A program made the position numbers and the translations under genes. From assembly GCA_020851015.1 (NCBI GenBank), contig JADZDN010000434.1:5359-69358 (forward strand): a stretch of DNA of 64,000 bases. Reading direction: 5' to 3'. Below the pieces are notes generated by a model. That model saw nothing but the letters and a program-made list of their open reading frames with translations, was not told the origin of the DNA and did no database searches. Numbering within the stretch: position 1 is the stretch's first letter; the number at the start of each line of letters is the position of its first letter. This document shows positions 1-9,844 of the stretch, piece by piece. Source of the stretch: Alphaproteobacteria bacterium. Its GTDB lineage: Bacteria; Pseudomonadota; Alphaproteobacteria; JAEULC01.

Positions 1-2046
1 TACGAGATGGGACCGGACGGCTTCCCCGTCCGGGACGATACGCTCGCGCACCCGCGCTCGGTGTACCAGCTCATGAAGAAGCATTTCGCGCCGTATACGC
101 CCGAAATGGTCGAGCGCATCTCGGGTTCGCCGAAGGACAAGTTCCTGAAGGTGTGCGAATGGGCGGCTTCGACCGCCAACGGCGAGCGCAGCATGACGAT
201 CATGTACGCGCTCGGCTGGACCCAGCATTCGCACGGCTCGGAGAACATCCGCACGGCGGCGATGATCCAGCTTCTGCTGGGCAACATCGGCGTTCCGGGC
301 GGCGGCATCAACGCGCTGCGCGGCCACTCCAACGTCCAGGGCATCACCGACATCGGCACGCTGACGGCGTCGCTGCCGGGCTACCTGGCGATGCCGGCCG
401 ACAACGAGCCGACGCTTGAATCGCACTTGGTCAAGCGCGCCTTCAAGCCGATGCAGCCCAATCAGACGAGCTACTGGCAGAACTACAACAAGTTCTACGT
501 CAGCTTCCTGAAGAGCATGTACGGCGCGAAGGCGACCAAGGAGAACGACTTCGGCTACGGCTGGCTGCCCAAGCTCGACGTGGCCTATGACGTGCTGCGC
601 ATGATGGAGACCATGCATCAGGGCGGCACGACGGGGCTGATCTGCCAGGGCTTCAACCCGCTGCTGTCGGCCCCGTACAAGGCCAAGAGCGTCGCGGGCC
701 TGTCGAAGCTGAAGTTCCTGGTGAGCGTCGATCCGATCGAGACCGACACGGCCCGGTTCTGGGAAAATCACGGCGAGTTCAACAACGTCGAAACCGCCAA
801 GATCCAGACCGAAGTGTTCATGCTCCCGATCACCTCGTTTGTCGAGGAGGAAGGAACCCTCACCAACTCGAGCCGGACCGTCACCTGGAAATGGCAGGCG
901 GCCGACCCGTACTTCGAATCGAGGCGGGACAACGATTTCCTGGCCGACCTGTTCCTGCGCATCCGCAAGCTCTACGAGAAGGAGGGCGGCAAGGCGCCGG
1001 AGCCGCTGATGGCGGTGGACTGGAGCTACAAGAATCCGCTCGAGCCCACGGCCGACGAGCTGCTCAAGGAGCTCAACGGCAAGGCGCTGGCGGACCTGAA
1101 GGACGCCGAGGGCAAGGTGGTGCGTCCCGCCGGCCAGCAGCTCGCGAGCTTCGCCGAGATGCGGGACGACGGCTCGACCGATGGCGTGCAGTGGATCTAC
1201 ACCGGCGTCTACGGTCCGGCCGGCAACCTGGCGCAGCGGCGCGACAACAGCGATCCGTCGGGGATGAACGTGTTCGGCAGCTGGGGCTTCGCGTGGCCCG
1301 CCAACCGGCGCATTCTCTACAACCGCGCCTCGGCCGATCCGCAAGGCAAGCCGTGGAGCGAGGCCAAGAAGTACGTGTTCTGGAATGGCGAGCGCTGGGG
1401 AGGCGCCGACGTGCCGGACTTCGTGGTGACCAATCCGCCGGAGCGCGGAAGCGGGCCCTTCATCATGAACCAGGAGGGCGTGTCGCGGCTGTTCGCCCGC
1501 ACCTTGATGGCGGAAGGCCCGTTCCCGGTGCACTACGAGCCGTTCGAATCCCCGGTCGCCAACCCGCTCTTCCCGAAGGTCAAGGGCAACCCGGCCGCGC
1601 GGGTGTTCAAGGGCGACATGGAGGTCTTCGGCTCGGCCAAGGACTATCCGATCGTCGCGACCACCTACCGGCTGGTCGAGCACTTCCACTACTGGACCAA
1701 GAGCGTCCACATGAACGCGGTCATGCAGCCCGAGTTCTTCGTGGAAATCTCCGAACAGCTCGCCAAGGAAAAGGGCATCGCCAGCGGCGGCTGGGTCAAG
1801 GTCTGGTCCAACCGCGGCGAGGTGAAGGGCAAGGCGGTGGTGACCAAGCGGCTGAAGCCGCTGCAGATCGACGGCAAGACCGTGCACACGGTCGGGCTGC
1901 CGCTGCACTTCGGCTTCATTGGCGAGGCGAAGAAGGCGTCGCCGGTCAACTCGCTGACGCCGGCGGTCGGCGACGCGAACGCCCAGACGCCGGAGTTCAA
2001 GGCGTTTCTCGTGGACATCGCGCCGATCGCGGCGCCGGTGGCCTAG
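1..2046 (+). CDS. fdoG: Formate dehydrogenase major (molybdenum) subunit, 5' truncated by window edge
   Basis: The frame is open from base 1, so this is the C-terminal 681 residues of a longer protein; respiratory FdnG/FdoG proteins are about 1000 residues. It belongs to the DMSO-reductase/molybdopterin oxidoreductase family. Visible signatures are the cofactor-binding stretch [18 protein letters not shown] near residue 96 and the molybdopterin-dinucleotide-binding C-terminal domain after about residue 540 ([13 protein letters not shown]). The subunit oxidises formate at a bis-MGD molybdenum or tungsten centre, usually exported by Tat. In E. coli the active-site selenocysteine is near residue 196, which would lie upstream of this window. 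The adjacent selA, selB and selC make a Sec-containing enzyme very likely, but the codon itself is not visible. The stop is 13 bases before the next gene, consistent with one operon. Confidence 0.95.
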   Translation, partial: YEMGPDGFPVRDDTLAHPRSVYQLMKKHFAPYTPEMVERISGSPKDKFLKVCEWAASTANGERSMTIMYALGWTQHSHGSENIRTAAMIQLLLGNIGVPGGGINALRGHSNVQGITDIGTLTASLPGYLAMPADNEPTLESHLVKRAFKPMQPNQTSYWQNYNKFYVSFLKSMYGAKATKENDFGYGWLPKLDVAYDVLRMMETMHQGGTTGLICQGFNPLLSAPYKAKSVAGLSKLKFLVSVDPIETDTARFWENHGEFNNVETAKIQTEVFMLPITSFVEEEGTLTNSSRTVTWKWQAADPYFESRRDNDFLADLFLRIRKLYEKEGGKAPEPLMAVDWSYKNPLEPTADELLKELNGKALADLKDAEGKVVRPAGQQLASFAEMRDDGSTDGVQWIYTGVYGPAGNLAQRRDNSDPSGMNVFGSWGFAWPANRRILYNRASADPQGKPWSEAKKYVFWNGERWGGADVPDFVVTNPPERGSGPFIMNQEGVSRLFARTLMAEGPFPVHYEPFESPVANPLFPKVKGNPAARVFKGDMEVFGSAKDYPIVATTYRLVEHFHYWTKSVHMNAVMQPEFFVEISEQLAKEKGIASGGWVKVWSNRGEVKGKAVVTKRLKPLQIDGKTVHTVGLPLHFGFIGEAKKASPVNSLTPAVGDANAQTPEFKAFLVDIAPIAAPVA

Positions 2047-2059
2047 GGGAGGCGGGATC

Positions 2060-3001
2060 ATGTTTACGCCCATTGCGAACCCGACGACCCAGGCCGCCGC
2101 GCCGAAGTTCGGCGAGAAGGACCTGATCCGCCGCTCGGCTTCCACCGTCGCGCCGCCCGCGCAGCGGCAGACCGAGGTCGCCAAGCTGATCGACGTGTCG
2201 AAGTGCATCGGCTGCAAGGCCTGCCAGACGGCCTGCCTCGAGTGGAACAACCTGCGCGAGGAAATCGGCGTCAACGTGGGGGTCTACGACAACCCGCACG
2301 ACCTGACGCCGAACACCTGGACCTTGATGCGCTATGCCGAGTACGAGAGCGCCGATACCGGCAATCTCGAGTGGCTGATCCGCAAGGACGGCTGCATGCA
2401 CTGCGAGGATCCGGGCTGCCTGAAGGCCTGCCCCGCGCCCGGCGCCATCGTGCAGTACTCCAACGGCATCGTCGATTTCCAGAAGGAGAACTGCATCGGC
2501 TGCGGCTATTGCGTGAAGGGCTGTCCCTTCAACATCCCGCGCATCTCGAAGGTCGACCAGAAGGCCTACAAGTGCACCTTGTGCTCGGACCGCGTCGCCG
2601 TCGGCCAGGGCCCGGCCTGCCAGAAGGCCTGCCCGACCCAGGCGATCGTGTTCGGCACCAAGGACGAGATGAAGAAATGGGCCGACAAGCGCATCACGGA
2701 CCTGAAGTCGCGCGGCTACCAGAATGCGGGTCTCTACGATCCGCCGGGGGTCGGCGGCACGCACGTCATGTACGTGCTGCATCACGCCGACAAGCCGCAG
2801 CTCTACGCCGGACTGCGCAACGACCCGAAGATCAGCCCGATCGTCGACGTCTGGAAGGGCATGGCGAAGTATGCGGGCTTGGCCGCGATCGGCGCGTTCG
2901 CCGCGATTGGCTTCCTGCATCACATGGTATCGGGCGCCAACCGGGTCACGCCCGATGACGAGAAAAACGCCAAGCGCCTGACGGAAGGCCGTTCGCCATG
3001 A
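2060..3001 (+). CDS. fdoH: Formate dehydrogenase iron-sulfur (beta) subunit
   Basis: This 313-residue FdxH/FdoH-type ferredoxin subunit passes electrons from the molybdenum subunit to the cytochrome b subunit. Four cysteine clusters for [4Fe-4S] centres are visible: [11 protein letters not shown] (about residues 51-61), [24 protein letters not shown] and CTLCSDR with a later CQKAC. A single hydrophobic segment near residues 274-293 ([16 protein letters not shown]) matches the C-terminal membrane anchor of E. coli FdnH. The start has a good GGGGAGG ribosome-binding site just after the preceding stop. Its stop overlaps the ATG of the next gene (ATGA), indicating translational coupling. Confidence 0.95.
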   Translation: MFTPIANPTTQAAAPKFGEKDLIRRSASTVAPPAQRQTEVAKLIDVSKCIGCKACQTACLEWNNLREEIGVNVGVYDNPHDLTPNTWTLMRYAEYESADTGNLEWLIRKDGCMHCEDPGCLKACPAPGAIVQYSNGIVDFQKENCIGCGYCVKGCPFNIPRISKVDQKAYKCTLCSDRVAVGQGPACQKACPTQAIVFGTKDEMKKWADKRITDLKSRGYQNAGLYDPPGVGGTHVMYVLHHADKPQLYAGLRNDPKISPIVDVWKGMAKYAGLAAIGAFAAIGFLHHMVSGANRVTPDDEKNAKRLTEGRSP

Positions 3002-3678
3002 CCGCGCAGCACAAAGACGTGGCCCCCGGCGACGGCGTCCACAAGGGCGACCCCGTCACGGTCGACCGCTACACTGCCGGCGCCCGCGTCAATCACTGGA
3101 TCACGGCGGCGAGCCTCGTGCTTCTCGCGCTTTCGGGCTTGTCGCTGTTCCATCCCAGCCTGTTCTTCCTGACCGGGCTGTTCGGCGGCGGCACCTTGAC
3201 GCGGATGATCCACCCTTGGATCGGCGTGGTGCTGTTCTTCGGCTTCCTCGGCCTGTTCCTGCGGTTCTGGAAGCTGAATCTGTGGGAGAGGACCGACAGC
3301 GTCTGGATGGGGAAGCTGCGCGACGTTTTGACCGCGCACGACGAAAGCCTGCCCGAGGTCGGCAAGTACAACGCCGGCCAGAAGCTGGTGTTCTGGATGA
3401 TGTCGCTGCTGATCGTCGTCCTGATCACCAGCGGCGTGGTGATCTGGGATCAGTATTTCTCGGAGTATTTCACCATCGGGCAGAAGCGCATCGCCGTCCT
3501 GGTGCATGCGGCCGCGGCAGTGGTCGTCATCTGCGTCTGGATCGTCCATGTCTATGCGGCGATCTGGGTGCGTGGCACGATCAGCGCCATGACGCGCGGC
3601 CAGGTTACCGGCGGATGGGCCTGGCGCCACCACCGGAAATGGCTGAAGGAACTGGTCACGGGCAGACCCGCGACCTGA
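2998..3678 (+). CDS. fdoI: Formate dehydrogenase cytochrome b556 (gamma) subunit
   Basis: This 226-residue integral membrane protein of the FdnI/FdoI family anchors the complex and delivers electrons to quinone. Four hydrophobic segments are visible, at about residues 37-58, 76-95, 126-147 and 163-184. Histidines in [24 protein letters not shown] and the late IVHVYAA helix are positioned as heme b ligands. Length is normal for the family. The start codon overlaps the fdoH stop by four bases, completing a three-subunit fdoGHI operon. Confidence 0.93.
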   Translation: MTAQHKDVAPGDGVHKGDPVTVDRYTAGARVNHWITAASLVLLALSGLSLFHPSLFFLTGLFGGGTLTRMIHPWIGVVLFFGFLGLFLRFWKLNLWERTDSVWMGKLRDVLTAHDESLPEVGKYNAGQKLVFWMMSLLIVVLITSGVVIWDQYFSEYFTIGQKRIAVLVHAAAAVVVICVWIVHVYAAIWVRGTISAMTRGQVTGGWAWRHHRKWLKELVTGRPAT

Positions 3679-3692
3679 ATTGACCATCGGAC

Positions 3693-3714
3693 CGGCGCCG
3701 GCCGTCCGGCGCCG
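3693..3714. other. GC-rich hairpin between fdoI and fdhE
   Basis: GGCGCCGG at 3694-3701 is mirrored by CCGGCGCC at 3706-3713 around a 4-base loop, with one further C-G pair outside. No T-run follows, so it is not a classical intrinsic terminator. In this 81-base gap it could be an mRNA-stabilising or attenuating element separating the structural fdo genes from the maturation genes. Confidence 0.4.
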
Positions 3715-3759
3715 CCCGCCGACACGCCACGTGGCCCGTGCGGTTCGTGAGGTTTGGCA

Positions 3760-4677
3760 ATGAGCAGCGTCGGCGACCTGCAGCCCGATCCGACCTCGAT
3801 CGGCAACATCGCAAAGCCGCCTTTCGTACGGCTGCCAGACGCCAAACGCCTTTTCGCCGAGCGCGCGGCGCGCCTGCGCGCGCTGGCCGGGGGGCATCCG
3901 CTCGCGGCCTACCTTCGTTTCCTTGCCGACCTGTCCGATGCCCAGGCCCGCATCCAGGTCGACCTGCCGTCGCCGACCATGCCCGGTCCCGACACGATCG
4001 CCCGCGCCAGGCAGCACAAGATGCCCTGGCTCGACCGGGACGCGTTCGCGGCCGACGCGGCGTTCGAGGCGACGATCGACCGGCTTCTCGCGATCGCGGG
4101 CGGACTGGAGATGCCGACGAACGCGCGCCAGGCGCTCGAACGGCTCAAGGCTGCGGACGACCAGGCGCGGGTGGCCATGATCCGCGACGTCCTTGCCGAC
4201 GCCATTCCGGTCGAGGCGCTGGCCGAGCATGTATTCGTCGCCGCCGCGCTGCAGGTGCATTTCGCGCGCATGGCCGAGCGGCTGGACAAGAACGGACTGC
4301 AGCCCGTGGGCGACGGGGCCTGCCCGGCCTGCGGCGGACCGCCGGTCTCCTCGCTCGTGGTGGGCTGGGCGGGCGCGCACGGCAGCCGCTTCTGCGCCTG
4401 TTCGCTGTGCGGCACGCTGTGGAACTACGTGCGCGCGCGCTGCACGGCGTGCGGCTCCACCGAGAAGATATCCTATCGCGAGATCGATGGGGCGGGCGGA
4501 CACGTCAAGGCCGAGATCTGCGAGAAGTGCCGCAGCTACGTGAAGGTGCTCTACCAGGACAAGGAACCGGCGCTCGATCCGGTGGCCGACGACGCCGCCT
4601 CGCTTGGCCTCGATCTGATGGTGCGCGAACTGGGGTTCCGGCGCGCCGCGGTCAACCCCTTCCTCCTGGGCTATTGA
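3760..4677 (+). CDS. fdhE: Formate dehydrogenase accessory protein FdhE
   Basis: This 305-residue cytoplasmic protein of the FdhE family is needed for assembly or redox protection of formate dehydrogenase. The C-terminal half carries rubredoxin-like cysteine motifs: [22 protein letters not shown] and CEKCRSY, as in characterised FdhE. The N-terminal half is helical and lacks cysteines. I chose the ATG at 3760, preceded by a GTGAGG ribosome-binding site; an in-frame TTG six bases upstream is less likely. It follows fdoI by 81 bases and precedes selA by 16, so it links the enzyme to its selenocysteine machinery. No fdhD is visible in the window. Confidence 0.92.
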   Translation: MSSVGDLQPDPTSIGNIAKPPFVRLPDAKRLFAERAARLRALAGGHPLAAYLRFLADLSDAQARIQVDLPSPTMPGPDTIARARQHKMPWLDRDAFAADAAFEATIDRLLAIAGGLEMPTNARQALERLKAADDQARVAMIRDVLADAIPVEALAEHVFVAAALQVHFARMAERLDKNGLQPVGDGACPACGGPPVSSLVVGWAGAHGSRFCACSLCGTLWNYVRARCTACGSTEKISYREIDGAGGHVKAEICEKCRSYVKVLYQDKEPALDPVADDAASLGLDLMVRELGFRRAAVNPFLLGY

Positions 4678-4693
4678 CCGGGCAACGGGCGCG

Positions 4694-6133
4694 ATGAGCC
4701 AGCACGCCGCGCGCCTGCCGCGCATCCCCTCGGTCGACGAGGTGCTGAAGACCGGCGCCGCGATCGCGGCGATCGGCCGCTTCGGCCGCACCTCGGTATT
4801 GGCGGCGATCCGCGGCGCGTTGGATGCGACACGCGGGATGCTGCTTTCCGGCGGAACCCCGTCGGTCGCCACCGGCGACATCGTGGCCACGGCGGTTGCC
4901 GGCCTGGAACGCGACGCGACGCCGAACATCCGGCCGGTCTTCAACCTTACCGGCACGGTGCTGCACACCAATCTCGGCCGGGCTATCCTGGCGGAGGAGG
5001 CGGTCGCGGCCGCGACGATGGCGATGCGCCGGGCGGTCGCGCTGGAATTCGATCTTCATGGCGGCAAGCGCGGGGAACGCGACGACCATGTGCGCGCGCT
5101 GCTGTGCGAGCTGACCGGGGCCGAGGACGCCACCCTGGTCAACAACAACGCGGCCGCCGTGCTCCTGGTCCTGAACACGCTGGGCAAGGGCAGGGAGGCG
5201 GTGGTCTCGCGCGGCGAGCTGATCGAGATCGGCGGCGCCTTCCGCATGCCCGACATCATGACCCGCGCCGGGGTGAAACTGGTGGAGATCGGCACCACCA
5301 ATCGCACCCATCTGCGCGACTACGCCCAGGCGGTCACCGAGAAGACCGGGCTGGTGCTGAAGGTCCATACCTCGAACTACCGCATCGAGGGATTCACCGC
5401 CGCGGTGCCGCCGCGCGAGCTGGCGGCGCTGGCGCACGAGCGCAAGGTGCCGCTGGTCAACGATCTGGGATCGGGCACGCTGGTCGACCTGGCGCGCTGG
5501 GGCCTGGCGCACGAGCCGACCGTGGCCGAGGCCATCGCCGAAGGGGCGGACGTTATAACCTTCTCCGGCGACAAGCTGCTGGGCGGCCCCCAGGCCGGTT
5601 TCATCGTCGGCCGCAAGGAGCTGATCCAGCGCATCAACCGCAACCCGATGAAGCGCGCGCTGCGGGTCGACAAGATCCGGCTGGCGGCGATCGAGGCCAC
5701 GCTGCGCCTCTATCGCGATCCCGACCGGCTGTCCGAGCGACTGCCGACGCTACGTTTCCTGGCCCGCAAGGCCGCGGACATCGACCGGCAGGCCCGCAGG
5801 CTGGCGCCCGCCCTGGCCAAGGCCGCCGGCCAGGGCTTTGCCGTGGAGGTGGTGGGCTGCACCAGCCAGATCGGCTCCGGCGCCCTGCCGGCCGAGACCC
5901 TGCCCAGCGCCGCGCTCGCGCTGCGGCCGGTGCAGGGCCGGGCCAGCGGCCGGGGGAGCGGCCGCGCCCTGGCGGGGCTGGCGGATGCGCTGCGCGGCCT
6001 TCCCGTGCCCGTGATCGGCCGTGTCGCCGATGGCGCGCTGGTCCTGGACCTGCGCTGCCTGGACGATGAACCGGGGTTCCTGGCCAATCTGACGGGCTTG
6101 GGCAGCGGCGGGGGAGCCGATGGGCTGGCTTGA
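4694..6133 (+). CDS. selA: L-seryl-tRNA(Sec) selenium transferase SelA
   Basis: This is the 479-residue PLP enzyme that converts seryl-tRNA(Sec) to selenocysteyl-tRNA(Sec) with selenophosphate. The PLP lysine lies in [12 protein letters not shown] at residue 294, nearly the same position as Lys295 of E. coli SelA. Other family landmarks are [14 protein letters not shown] in the N-terminal part and [10 protein letters not shown] before the lysine. Length is only slightly above the usual 460-470. The last 14 bases overlap the start of the next gene. selD, the selenophosphate synthetase gene, is not in the window and must be elsewhere. Confidence 0.96.
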   Translation: MSQHAARLPRIPSVDEVLKTGAAIAAIGRFGRTSVLAAIRGALDATRGMLLSGGTPSVATGDIVATAVAGLERDATPNIRPVFNLTGTVLHTNLGRAILAEEAVAAATMAMRRAVALEFDLHGGKRGERDDHVRALLCELTGAEDATLVNNNAAAVLLVLNTLGKGREAVVSRGELIEIGGAFRMPDIMTRAGVKLVEIGTTNRTHLRDYAQAVTEKTGLVLKVHTSNYRIEGFTAAVPPRELAALAHERKVPLVNDLGSGTLVDLARWGLAHEPTVAEAIAEGADVITFSGDKLLGGPQAGFIVGRKELIQRINRNPMKRALRVDKIRLAAIEATLRLYRDPDRLSERLPTLRFLARKAADIDRQARRLAPALAKAAGQGFAVEVVGCTSQIGSGALPAETLPSAALALRPVQGRASGRGSGRALAGLADALRGLPVPVIGRVADGALVLDLRCLDDEPGFLANLTGLGSGGGADGLA

Positions 6134-6920
6134 CCGCCTGGCGCGCCGCGGCGCAAGCGCGACGGCACCGGCTGACGTGCCGGCACGCCTGGTCCAGGCA
6201 ATGGAGGCCGCCAGCCGGGCCGACTACCCCGCCGCCCTGGCGATCTGGGAGCCGCTCGCCCAGGCCGGGGTGGCCCGGGCCCAGAACAATATCGGCGCCT
6301 GCTTCGCCGAGGGGCTGGGCGTCGCGCGCGACCCCAAGCTGGCCGCGCGCGGGCTGGCCCCGGCCGCGGCGGCCGGCGACCCGGTGGCCCAGCGCAACCT
6401 CGCCTCGCTGCATTTCAAGGGTGCGGGCATCGACCAGGACTATGCGCGCGCCGCCGAGCTCTATCGCGCCGCCGCCGAGCAGGGTGACGGTCCGGCCCAG
6501 GACATGCTGAGCTGGATGCTGCTGGAAGGCGAGGTGATGCCCCCCGATCCCGCCGAGGCGCGGCGCTGGGCCTTGGCCGCCGCCGCGCAGGGGGTGGCCG
6601 CGTCGATGACCAGGTTGGGCATGATCCATCACAACGCGCTGGGCGTGGATCGCGATCCCGCGGCGGCGGCGACATGGTGGACCAAGGCGGCGGCGCTGGG
6701 CGATGCCGACGGCCAGGCGATGCTGGGCGCGGCCTTTCACCTGGGTGCGGGCGTCGCGCGCGACCCGGTGACCGCGCTGGCCTGGCTCCTGCGCGCGCGC
6801 GCCGGCGGCAGCCTGCTGGCCGATCCGTTCTTCCTGCCCGCGCGCGACGCGTTGACGCCGAGCCAGGTGGCCGAGGCCGGGCGGCGCGCGGCCGAGCCCC
6901 TGCCGATGCCGGCGTTATGA
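6120..6920 (+). CDS. Sel1-repeat (TPR-like) protein between selA and selB
   Basis: This 266-residue protein is built almost entirely of Sel1-like repeats. The signature (A-x-x-x-L-G-x-x-x-x-x-G-x-G-V-x-x-D) recurs about every 36 residues, for example around [44 protein letters not shown] and [16 protein letters not shown]. There is no signal peptide and no membrane segment, so it is probably a cytoplasmic scaffold. It overlaps selA by 14 bases and its stop overlaps the selB ATG (ATGA), so it is expressed with the selenocysteine machinery. The Sel1 repeat name refers to a C. elegans protein, not selenium. A role as adaptor for SelA, SelB or formate dehydrogenase assembly is inference. Confidence 0.8.
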   Translation: MGWLDRLARRGASATAPADVPARLVQAMEAASRADYPAALAIWEPLAQAGVARAQNNIGACFAEGLGVARDPKLAARGLAPAAAAGDPVAQRNLASLHFKGAGIDQDYARAAELYRAAAEQGDGPAQDMLSWMLLEGEVMPPDPAEARRWALAAAAQGVAASMTRLGMIHHNALGVDRDPAAAATWWTKAAALGDADGQAMLGAAFHLGAGVARDPVTALAWLLRARAGGSLLADPFFLPARDALTPSQVAEAGRRAAEPLPMPAL

Positions 6921-8998
6921 TCGTCGGGACCGCCGGCCATATCGACCATGGCAAGACCTCGCTGGTCCGCGCGCTCACCGGCGTCGATACCGACCGCCTG
7001 AAAGAGGAGAAGGCGCGCGGCATCACCATCGACCTGGGCTTCGCCTACTTGCCCACGCCCGACGGCGGCACGCTCGGCTTCGTCGACGTGCCCGGCCACG
7101 AGAAGTTCGTGCACAACATGCTGGCGGGCGCGACCGGCATCGACTATGTGCTGCTGGCCGTCGCCGCCGATGACGGGGTGATGCCGCAAACCCGCGAACA
7201 CCTCGCCATCGTCGATCTCCTGGGCATCGGGCGCGGTGTCGTCGCGCTCACCAAGGCCGATCTGGCGGACGCGCCGCGACGCGCCGAGGTCGAGGCCGAG
7301 CTGCGCCACGTGCTGGCGCCGACCGGGTTGAAGGGCGCGGCCATCGTTCCGGTTTCGACGGTGACCGGCGAGGGCGTGGAGGCCTTGCGCGCCCAGCTTT
7401 TTGACGCCGCGCGGGACATGCGCGGCCGCGGCGCGAACGGTCGCTTCCGCCTGGCGGTGGACCGCTGCTTCACCCTCGTGGGCACCGGCACCGTCGTGAC
7501 CGGCACGGTGCTGTCGGGATCGGTCGCGGTCGGCGATCAGGTGACGATCAGCCCCTCCGGCCTGTCCGCCCGCGTCCGCTCGATTCACGCCCAGAATCGC
7601 CCGGCCGAGCGCGGCCTGGCCGGGCAGCGCTGCGCGCTCAACCTGGCCGGCGAGGGCATCGCCAAGGACGCGATCCAGCGCGGCGACGTGGTGTTGGACC
7701 CGGCGCTGCACGCGCCGACCGATCGGATCGACGCGACCCTGCGCGTGCTGCGCGCCGAGGCCAGGCCGGTCGGTCAGTGGATGCCCGTGCGCCTGCACCA
7801 CGCCGCGACCGAGCTTGGCGCCCGCGTCGTGCTGCTGGGCGAAGCGCCGATCGCGCCGGGCGAGGAGGCGCCGGTCCAGCTCGTACTCGAGCGCCCGATC
7901 GCGGCGGCGGCGGGCGACCGCTTCGTGCTGCGGGACACTTCGGCGCAGCGCACGATCGGCGGCGGGCGTTTCCTCGACCTGCGCGCCCCCGCGCGTAAGC
8001 GCCGCACGCCCGAGCGCCGCGCGCAGCTCGCGGCTCATGGCCTGGCGGACCCGGGCCAGGCGCTCGTCGCGCTGCTGGACGCGCCGCCCGGCCATGTCGA
8101 GCTGGTGACGTTCGCACGCGACCGCGCGATCGCGGCGGAGGAGCTGGCGGCGCTGGCGGACAAGCTGGGCGTCGTGCGCATTCCCGCGGGCAGCCAGGTA
8201 CTGGGGCTTTCTGCCGCCGGCTGGACGCGGCTGCGCGGCGGCATCATGGCCATCTTGAAGGAATTCCACGCCGCCAACCCCGACCTCGCGGGTATCGGGC
8301 TCGAACGCCTGCGCATGCAGATGCAGCCGCGCCTGCCCGCGCCGGCATTCGGCGCCGTGCTGCAGGGCCTGGCGAAGGGAGGCGAACTGGCGCTTGACGG
8401 CGCCTGGGTACGCCTGGCCGGGCATTCCGTGCGCCTTACGCCGCAGGATGAGGCGATATGGGCGCGGGTGCGCCCGCTGCTGGGCGGCAAGGAACGGTTC
8501 CGCCCGCCCAGGGTGCGCGACATCGCGGGCATGCTGGGCGCGCCCGAGGCTGCCTTGCGCAAGCTGCTGAAGCTGCTGGGTCGCCTCGGCAAGGTGGATG
8601 AGGTGGCGCAGGACCATTTCTTCCTGCGCGGCACGGTGGCGGAGCTGGTCGAGATCGCGGTGGATATCGCCGCCAAGGCCGAGAGCGGCCAGTTCACCGC
8701 CGCGCAACTGCGCGACCGGCTGGACAACGGGCGCAAGGTCGCGATCCAGATCCTCGACTTCTTCGACCGCCACGGCCTCACCTTGCGCCGCGGCGACTTG
8801 CGGCGCATCAACAAGCACCGCCTCGATCTGTTTCGCCGGCCGGCCGACGAGCCGGCGCCGGCGGACGTCAACAAACCTGGAAGAGAATCGTCCCCGGTGG
8901 GGCGTCCGGACTTCAAATCCGGGAGGGGCCGCGAGACGGTCTTTGGTGGGTTCGACTCCCACTCTCTTCCGCCAACTTCCCGGGGAAGCGCGCGATGA
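6917..8998 (+). CDS. selB: Selenocysteine-specific elongation factor SelB, reading frame running through selC
   Basis: SelB is a GTPase that delivers Sec-tRNA(Sec) to UGA codons marked by a SECIS hairpin. The GTPase motifs are clear: GHIDHGKTS (residues 7-15), [14 protein letters not shown] and TKAD. EF-Tu-like beta domains and C-terminal winged-helix repeats follow. The start is the ATG overlapping the previous stop. The frame gives 693 residues, whereas most SelB proteins have about 610-670. Family similarity appears to end near residue 645 (HRLDLFRRP). The rest is encoded by a short linker and then by the whole tRNA-Sec gene, with no stop until 8998, where TGA overlaps the next ATG. Either the protein carries a roughly 39-residue tRNA-encoded tail or its translation is cut short by tRNA processing. 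Confidence 0.94.
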   Translation: MIVGTAGHIDHGKTSLVRALTGVDTDRLKEEKARGITIDLGFAYLPTPDGGTLGFVDVPGHEKFVHNMLAGATGIDYVLLAVAADDGVMPQTREHLAIVDLLGIGRGVVALTKADLADAPRRAEVEAELRHVLAPTGLKGAAIVPVSTVTGEGVEALRAQLFDAARDMRGRGANGRFRLAVDRCFTLVGTGTVVTGTVLSGSVAVGDQVTISPSGLSARVRSIHAQNRPAERGLAGQRCALNLAGEGIAKDAIQRGDVVLDPALHAPTDRIDATLRVLRAEARPVGQWMPVRLHHAATELGARVVLLGEAPIAPGEEAPVQLVLERPIAAAAGDRFVLRDTSAQRTIGGGRFLDLRAPARKRRTPERRAQLAAHGLADPGQALVALLDAPPGHVELVTFARDRAIAAEELAALADKLGVVRIPAGSQVLGLSAAGWTRLRGGIMAILKEFHAANPDLAGIGLERLRMQMQPRLPAPAFGAVLQGLAKGGELALDGAWVRLAGHSVRLTPQDEAIWARVRPLLGGKERFRPPRVRDIAGMLGAPEAALRKLLKLLGRLGKVDEVAQDHFFLRGTVAELVEIAVDIAAKAESGQFTAAQLRDRLDNGRKVAIQILDFFDRHGLTLRRGDLRRINKHRLDLFRRPADEPAPADVNKPGRESSPVGRPDFKSGRGRETVFGGFDSHSLPPTSRGSAR
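8879..8974 (+). tRNA. selC: tRNA-Sec (anticodon TCA), nested in the 3' end of selB
   Basis: This 96-base gene folds like bacterial tRNA-Sec. It has an 8-bp acceptor stem (GGAAGAGA 8879-8886 with TCTCTTCC 8963-8970), discriminator G and encoded CCA at 8972-8974. The D stem is long, about 6 bp with a 4-base loop (8889-8904). The anticodon stem CCGGA/TCCGG encloses loop CTTCAAA with anticodon TCA at 8913-8915. A long variable arm and a T arm with GGTTCGACTCC follow. It lies wholly within the open selB frame on the same strand, and the next gene begins 20 bases after the CCA. Confidence 0.97.
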
Positions 8999-9459
8999 CT
9001 GCCACGCCGCTCGACACCTATATGAACGGACTGCAACAGGCAGCCAATGAAGCAAATGTAGCCGAAGAGGCCTTGCGCAAGGACATGATGCGGCGGGTCA
9101 AGGCGATGGAGCAGGAACGCGCCTTCGCCTTCCGCCGGCTGAACCTGATGCGCGACGTGACCGCCGCCATTGCCGGCGCCAAGGACGAAGCCGAAGCGGT
9201 CGCGCGCGGCTCGGCCGTCATGCTGCGGGAGATCGGCTGGAACGGCGCCAGCAAGGCGCAGAAAGAAGTCGTCGAGCGGTTCGGCCCGGTGATCGTCGCG
9301 CTGCGCGAGGCGGCGGCGCCTCTGCCGAAGGACGACGCGAATGCCGCGATCGTGGCGGCGCTGCGCGACTTCGAGCAATGGTACGCGGTCCATCGCAACG
9401 GACCATTCCTGGCCCTGATGGAGCGCGAACCGCTGGAGCTGCCGCTTGTCGAGATCTGA
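8995..9459 (+). CDS. Uncharacterised helical protein, first gene after selC
   Basis: I do not recognise this 154-residue protein. It is predicted to be mostly helical and charged, with a likely amphipathic or coiled-coil stretch over residues 10-75 and a tryptophan-containing segment (MLREIGWNG). There is no signal peptide, membrane segment or cysteine pattern. Its ATG overlaps the TGA ending the selB frame, and its 3' end overlaps the next gene by 14 bases. It is therefore translationally coupled on both sides and probably works with the sel and lipoyl genes. Function unknown. Confidence 0.75.
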   Translation: MTATPLDTYMNGLQQAANEANVAEEALRKDMMRRVKAMEQERAFAFRRLNLMRDVTAAIAGAKDEAEAVARGSAVMLREIGWNGASKAQKEVVERFGPVIVALREAAAPLPKDDANAAIVAALRDFEQWYAVHRNGPFLALMEREPLELPLVEI

Positions 9460-9844
9460 GCCGGAAGACCCTGCCTTCCTGTTCGACGATTGGGTGGTGC
9501 AGGAGTTCCGCCGCGACGGCGGTTTCACCGCGCTGATCGTGCTGGTCGCCATCGCCGGCGGAGCGATCGAGCCGCTGCGATCGAGCTTCGCGCACGTGAT
9601 CGGCGACGAGCTGGACTGGGCGCAGCTCTCGGGCCTGCTGGCGGGCGCCGGCGTGCAATGGGACGGGGTCATGATCGAGGCGGTTCGGGCGGAGGACGGC
9701 GGGCCGCTCGACAACCCGTCTGCCCGGGTCGCGCTGCGCGTGCTGGAGCACAGGATCGACGAGGATCGCCTGGCCATCAACGACGGGCATTTCTTCGACC
9801 AATGGGGCCGGCGCATGAAGGTCGAGCAGGTCGAGTCGCGATGA
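9446..9844 (+). CDS. Uncharacterised small protein in the lipoyl/DsrE module
   Basis: This 132-residue protein matches no family I can name. The only plausible start is the TTG at 9446, inside the end of the previous gene; no in-frame ATG precedes residue 70. It begins acidic (EPEDPAFLFDDWVVQEF), has a short apolar stretch (LIVLVAIAGGAIEPL) too weak for a sure membrane helix, and ends with DGHFFDQWGRRMKVEQVES. It has no cysteine. Its stop overlaps the ATG of the lipoate-ligase-like gene (ATGA). Tight coupling to that gene suggests a partner or regulator of lipoylation, but this is inference. Confidence 0.72.
   Translation: MSRSEPEDPAFLFDDWVVQEFRRDGGFTALIVLVAIAGGAIEPLRSSFAHVIGDELDWAQLSGLLAGAGVQWDGVMIEAVRAEDGGPLDNPSARVALRVLEHRIDEDRLAINDGHFFDQWGRRMKVEQVESR

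Noticed and set aside
2920..4971. A 683-residue minus-strand frame over fdoI and fdhE
   Set aside because: Low-complexity, Arg/Ala/Gly-rich translation opposite well-defined genes.
6737..9055. A 772-residue minus-strand frame across selB and selC
   Set aside because: It is antisense to the clear SelB protein, has no recognisable domain and includes the antisense tRNA-Sec artefact ([10 protein letters not shown]).
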